Shown in pieces: positions 59,453-64,000 of a stretch of DNA of 64,000 nucleotides. Origin of the DNA: Rotaria socialis (taxonomy: Eukaryota; Rotifera; Eurotatoria; Philodinida; Philodinidae). Location: positions 1-64,000 of the forward strand of contig CAJNYU010000352.1 of assembly GCA_905331475.1 (NCBI GenBank), in the 5' to 3' direction. Positions within the stretch are counted from its first letter, which is position 1. Each line of letters begins with the position of its first letter. The notes beneath the pieces are model-generated. The model saw only the letters and a program-made list of their open reading frames with translations. It searched no databases and was not told the DNA's origin. Both the position numbers and the translations under genes were made by a program.

Positions 59453-60250
59453 TTTTGAATCCGCTAGATTGTATCTACTCAATGAAAACTAACGCTGACA
59501 CGTTTCTTTGTGAATACAAATTTTAAACCATAAACTGCCAACGCTTGTTTGGTCTGCAGTAACGTAACACATTACAAAATATGAGTTTAAAATCAAAAGC
59601 ATTAACAATGTGCCTATTTCAATGACGTAGAATTTAAAAAAAATTGAATTTGCTCTATATTCACAAAATTTCATCGCCTAATAACGATGAGAATATTTCA
59701 GCAACAGAGCAATAAGTATCGCCTATGTGAAGTAACTTGAAAGGGTTCATCTCAAATAGAAGTCAACGAAACGATAAAGAGAAAGCTTCAGATCAGTTAT
59801 TAATTGCTGGGTATCGTTTGAGCATCGGAGCCTAGAAAATATGTCGTCCAACACACGTAAGATTATAAGTTTGTACTATAAACGTTTTGTTAGATGAACA
59901 CGAGGTAATTTGGATAACAAAACTTTCAGAATTCTAGATAAGTGAATCTCAACTTTTAAAAAGAGGCGATAGTGATAATGCAATTTTTATTTATTTGTGA
60001 ATCTTTATTTGTATAAAAGTAACACACAGAACATCCATAAAATTTCTATCGGTAGTTTTTTCATTGCTAAAAATATAAATAACAATGAATACAAATTACT
60101 GTTACGAACATATTCTACCTTAAAAATACTTGTTGACGAAAGTATTCAAAAAAATAGAAAATATGAACACATATTGAATTGATATTATCTAACTTCCTTG
60201 TATTTTCGTAGAAGCTTTCGATCTATACCAGTGTAGTGTATATTTACTTG

Positions 60251-60308
60251 AGGATGTGTGCTTGTGGGTGTGAATGCCACTTTCAATAAGAGATACACCC
60301 CCACACAT
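60251..60308. repeat. Telomere-like inverted pair, short
   Basis: GGATGTGTGCTTGTGGGTGT is followed by ATACACCCCCACACATC 20 bp later. Confidence 0.6.
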
Positions 60309-61047
60309 CTTTTATGAAGAAAATTCTGTGAAACTAACCCGTGCGGCAAAATCCCGATAATTTTTAATAGTAAACCGCGATACACTGTAAAGTACTTGAT
60401 AAATATTTGAAAATTGCAATAAAAGTTAAAAAACATCATCGGTTACTCGCTAACATGAAATCCGTAGCCAGGTCGGTAAAGATGTGGTAAACTGGAGCTG
60501 TGCCCCTTGTTTTATTACATAAAAACATATTTGAGATAACTCGACAGTTCTCAAGAAAATATTCAAAAATATAACTCTTCGGTAAATCGTTGAAATCGTC
60601 TTTGGTATATTCAAAAAATGAAGCAAATATCACCATTGCATAGATTGACATTATAATGTGTCATCATCAACTGAGTAAAACAGTTATTACAGTTAACATT
60701 ACAAAGTTAAATAAGAGATATTTACGAAGCAATGTTTACGGCAGAGATTAATTTAACGAATAAAGAACAGCCTTAAAAATTCCTTTTATATTTTAACTTG
60801 AGAATTCTTGAAAAACTAAAGAAGTTAAACGAGACCATGCTGAGACTGATATCATCAAAACGATAAAATCTACGTATGGTGATGCAGTAGGCTAGGAATG
60901 ATAAGTTAATAGAAAGAGAAGAGAATCATTTTGTTTATTTTGACCAAAGATAACATAGAATGTCTGTTATCTTAAATGTAAAATAGTGAAAAAGTAAGAT
61001 ATGATAAATAAAATAAAATTTGCACTTGGATGAGAAACAACAAAACC

Positions 61048-62908
61048 ATGCGGGAACTATTATGCGTTGTATTTGTTGGTAAGATCTTCATAAATTGATT
61101 ATTAGAAGCATGCATTCGTTTTAATATTGTCTGTAGTCCTTAATTACATTTCCTGCATACATGCAAAAACAGTATATGATTGTAACTTTGACGACGCAAC
61201 TTCTGCTGACAACTGTTTCACATCAACAATAAATGTTGCTGCAAATATAGGAAATCCGACTGCCGTAGTGCCTACTGGACCTTTATCAGATGTGACCTCT
61301 AGTTGTAAGATAAAATTTGAAATTCACCATATATTTTCTTAATTTAGAATATTTATGTCTATTTAGTGAAGCCTACAGATAGTGGTGAAACATGCAAATT
61401 ACCTTATAAAGTCGGCTCATTTAGTTGGGACATGTATTTTTGTAACAGAGGATATTGTCCAACAGAAAATAATTCAAATAGTACATGTAAACCAGGTTAG
61501 GTGACCAAGTGCCAAATCGCATGATTTTATTTGTTTTACACTTTTTTCTTTTAGGAAAATTTAGCTCATTATCATTAAATAATAATATCAAAAATTCCTT
61601 TCAACTTAAAACGGAATCTGGCGGAATTGATAGTGTAGATCAGCAATGTCTTATTTATTACTATTACATGTCTAGTATCGCAAGCACGAAAATTATAACC
61701 GTAACTAAGGAGGAAACAAGTGGAACAAAAACAACCATTGACTCTGTCACAAGTAGTCCATTCAACGGATGGATACAGCGCAAAATACTCTTCAAAGCTG
61801 AAGCACGTGGCTATAAAGTTTGATACTTCTCAGATAAAAAAAAACATTTTATTACCGGTTTGATTTAACAACTTTTTAGCTCTATTTTGAAGCGCAGAGA
61901 ACATCTGGTTTTCAATCACAGACTGTGGGATTTGATGAGATTTCCATTCACGAAGGCAGTTGTGGTACGTATACATTGACGAGAAAGAGGTTATTCTTCA
62001 ATTTTGATACGTTTAGATGATCAACATATAACTTCTGACCCAACAGCGGTAACATCTGTGCCAATCCAAGCAACCACGACAACCACGCCAGCTGGGACGG
62101 CTACTACCACCACACTAGCTGGGATGACTACTGCCACGACACCAACTGGGACGACTACGACAACCACTAAAATACCTGAAGCAGTTCAGACATCAGTAAC
62201 AGAAACCACAACAGCAGCATTAACTTCGCTAATCGAGATAACTGCATTAAATACTACAGAAGATTTGGTTACTACAGCTGTAACAGTAAGTGAGCATTGT
62301 AAGATCAGTATTAAATATAGTATTCATTTAAAGGATAACACTATGGCTTCATTGTTCACAAAGGATGATACCACTAACGCTGGGTGAGAAATTTTACACA
62401 TACTGTTTGTTTTCTGGAAAACGTTGCATTTATTAGTGCAACAACCTTGATAACAACGAATATTGATCTGTCAACGGTAATAGAAAATATAAGAATAATA
62501 TCAAAAAATATTCTCAAATCAGAGATAACTATAGTAGATACCTTAATTACCGCTAATATTGCAAAAACGATTGCTGCTACAAGATAATTTTCATGCGAAA
62601 CAAACACGATCTTTATGACTTTAATAATGAAAAAAGTTGTCAAACTCTGTAAAGTTTAATTTTGTTTTTAGATACTTGAAGCTACAACTGAGGATGGCGC
62701 AGATTCTGATGATAGCAGCAACACTCTAACTATCATTTTGGCCACTGTCATTCCTGTTGTTTCAATTGTACTGATAAGTACAATCATATGGCTTAAAAAA
62801 TCATCTTTGAAAAGTTTTTTTGCTGGCAATTTACATCAATCATATCCAAACAATCCAAATCCTTTATTAAACACTACTATAGAAATGAATCGTGTTGCAC
62901 CTATTTAA
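61048..62908 (+). CDS. MAM-like, Thr-rich stalk, single-pass membrane glycoprotein
   Basis: Exons 61048-61078, 61137-61304, 61367-61495, 61555-61817, 61880-61964 and 62017-62383 join in frame; then 62431 to about 62533 and 62672-62908, the last junction being less certain. The product is about 450 residues. A signal peptide is split by the first intron (MRELLCVVFV then VLNYISCIHA). The ectodomain runs from VYDCNFDD to VGFDEISIHEGSC, which resembles MAM domains (adhesion modules), with four extra Cys in an SFSWDMYFCNRGYC insert. Next comes a Thr-rich mucin-like stalk of about 100 residues (GTTTTTTKIPE), likely O-glycosylated, a 110-residue segment without assignment, one TM helix (TIILATVIPVVSIVLISTII) and a 38-residue cytoplasmic tail. 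AATAAA at 62915. Ligand unknown. Confidence 0.8.
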
Positions 62909-63121
62909 TATTCTAATAAAGACTAAAATAATTTTCACAAAGAAATTTCGTTTACTAATTGAAAAAAAACATTGTTAAAAATTACACATTGCTTCAGTTT
63001 TCGATATCATTTTTTGTTAAGCTTTTTGACAGTATTTCTCATTGAAATTCATATATTCTTGATCTTAGTCAACGAACAATAATAGTAAATAGAAATAATT
63101 TAACTATTAGTATTGATAAAC

Positions 63122-64000
63122 AGGTACAACACAATCGATGCTTTAAGTTGCATTATATAATTAACTAAGCCAACAACACCAGTGCCTGTAGGAGTATGGT
63201 GGCAAATCAGCGAAAGGTGTTCAGCGAAAAAAACAGAGAGAAACTATTTTGAGCCAAGAGAATATTCAAGCCCAGTACTTAAGTTTTTGTGTTGGCGTTG
63301 CTAGTCGATAAACATATCCTGAGCAAATAAACATTAATTTACCTCGATTATAAGTCGTAAACGAGAGTATTGTTGAGTCAGCCATCGCTAGTTGGTAAAA
63401 TGGATTAAATGAATGATTTATGTACCAGTAGACAGTGTAATGCCACTAAGCGAACGATTATACACCAAAACAAAAATATATCAGATTACGAGGTCGATAA
63501 CAGCAGAAAAAACAGTTGCTACTATACTATACATACATCAGCCATAATGATTCATCATCCACTATAGACATACCAATCTTACCCAAAAAAACAAATTTCG
63601 CTACTATCTACAACCACTTTTTTCTGCTGATAACAAAATTGTGACATTTCGCTATTGTTTATTTTCGCCTAAATTAATTTTGACTGTAATAATTTTCGCG
63701 CATTGTTTTCGCTGAAAATTCTCTTCGCTATTGGATTTTTCGCTCAATCGATACCATATCAATCAATTAAAATGATTCCAGCTCAATCACAACAAGAACA
63801 AAAGCAACAACGAATTCAACAAACTCAAAATTTACGTATTCGAGTACCTACAGGTCCAATCCCAATGGATCCAAAAAAAGTTGTTAAAAGTTCAACAGCT
63901 CCTAATTTACCAACAAGCAATTCCCTAAGTGAAATGTTTCGCGTTATTTAACAAACATTTCATAGAACTTTTTTGTTTTGTTGTTGTCTATATGAATATG
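63122..64000 (+). pseudogene. Partial recent copy of the UBASH3-like 3' end
   Basis: 63122-63192 matches 56317-56388 and contains a stop (ATG CTT TAA); 63761-63951 matches 56461-56649 with only a few mismatches, and the 3' UTR match continues to the window edge. About 70 bp of the parent between them is missing and replaced by roughly 565 bp of foreign DNA with several CAGCGAAAA words. It keeps no intron, but the parent region is one exon, so retroposition cannot be judged. The right end lies beyond the window. Confidence 0.85.

Larger units (their letters stand above)
58526..61047. other. Gene-free stretch with telomere-like patches
   Basis: No supported gene. Besides the patches listed separately, 58836-59000 is rich in TTAACACTTAA and TTAAGTG words of both orientations, ending in AGTGCCACCCCTA, which resembles a hAT terminus, but the opposite end was not found. 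Confidence 0.5.

Overview
The window looks like a low-GC, intron-rich metazoan chromosome segment, most probably from a bdelloid rotifer (Adineta/Rotaria-like). Reasons: small introns (about 45-70 bp) with GT-AG ends; animal genes (CLIP-170-like, TGF-beta type I receptor, CRP-type LIM proteins, TMEM272-like, UBASH3-like phosphatase); many patches of TGTGGG-type repeat, which is the telomere unit reported for bdelloids; a multi-exon GH32 fructan hydrolase, a family usually absent from animals and typical of bdelloid gene acquisition; and a tail-to-tail pair of paralogous genes. Species assignment is inference.

Layout. 0-19.9 kb is repeat-dominated: a truncated RTE-type LINE endonuclease fragment at the left edge (minus strand) with three 65-bp repeats upstream, each carrying TGACGTCA; an old 6.5-kb satellite of about 71 units of 91-92 bp; hairpin-ended dispersed elements; and a 5-kb inverted arrangement (12.3-17.4 kb) whose right arm carries a hAT-type insertion with exact 8-bp target duplication while the left arm keeps the empty site. 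19.9-27.5 kb holds a TMEM272-like gene and a membrane-anchored seven-Kelch gene. 28.4-34.0 kb is a small transposon graveyard: a family with a GHGKG motif, a hammerhead-ribozyme-like core, a gag fragment broken by a 10-bp-repeat MITE, telomere-like patches and a second hAT MITE.

35.0-56.7 kb is the gene-rich core: CLIP-170-like coiled-coil gene (minus), TGF-beta type I receptor (minus), an unrecognised single-exon gene (plus), two CRP-type LIM genes in convergent orientation with matching exon structure, a secreted GH32 enzyme with a PAN/apple domain inserted in its C-terminal half, and a UBASH3-like histidine phosphatase. 56.9-64.0 kb has many telomere-like inverted pairs, a tiny Cys/His-rich gene, another copy of the hairpin/G-tract repeat with an assembly gap, a MAM-domain mucin-stalk membrane protein, and a recent partial copy of the 3' end of the UBASH3-like gene.

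The genes do not form a pathway. The region is best read as ordinary animal genes separated by layers of small non-autonomous elements and telomere-like sequence. Exon borders were read by eye from splice signals and reading frame; they are internally consistent but not checked against transcripts.
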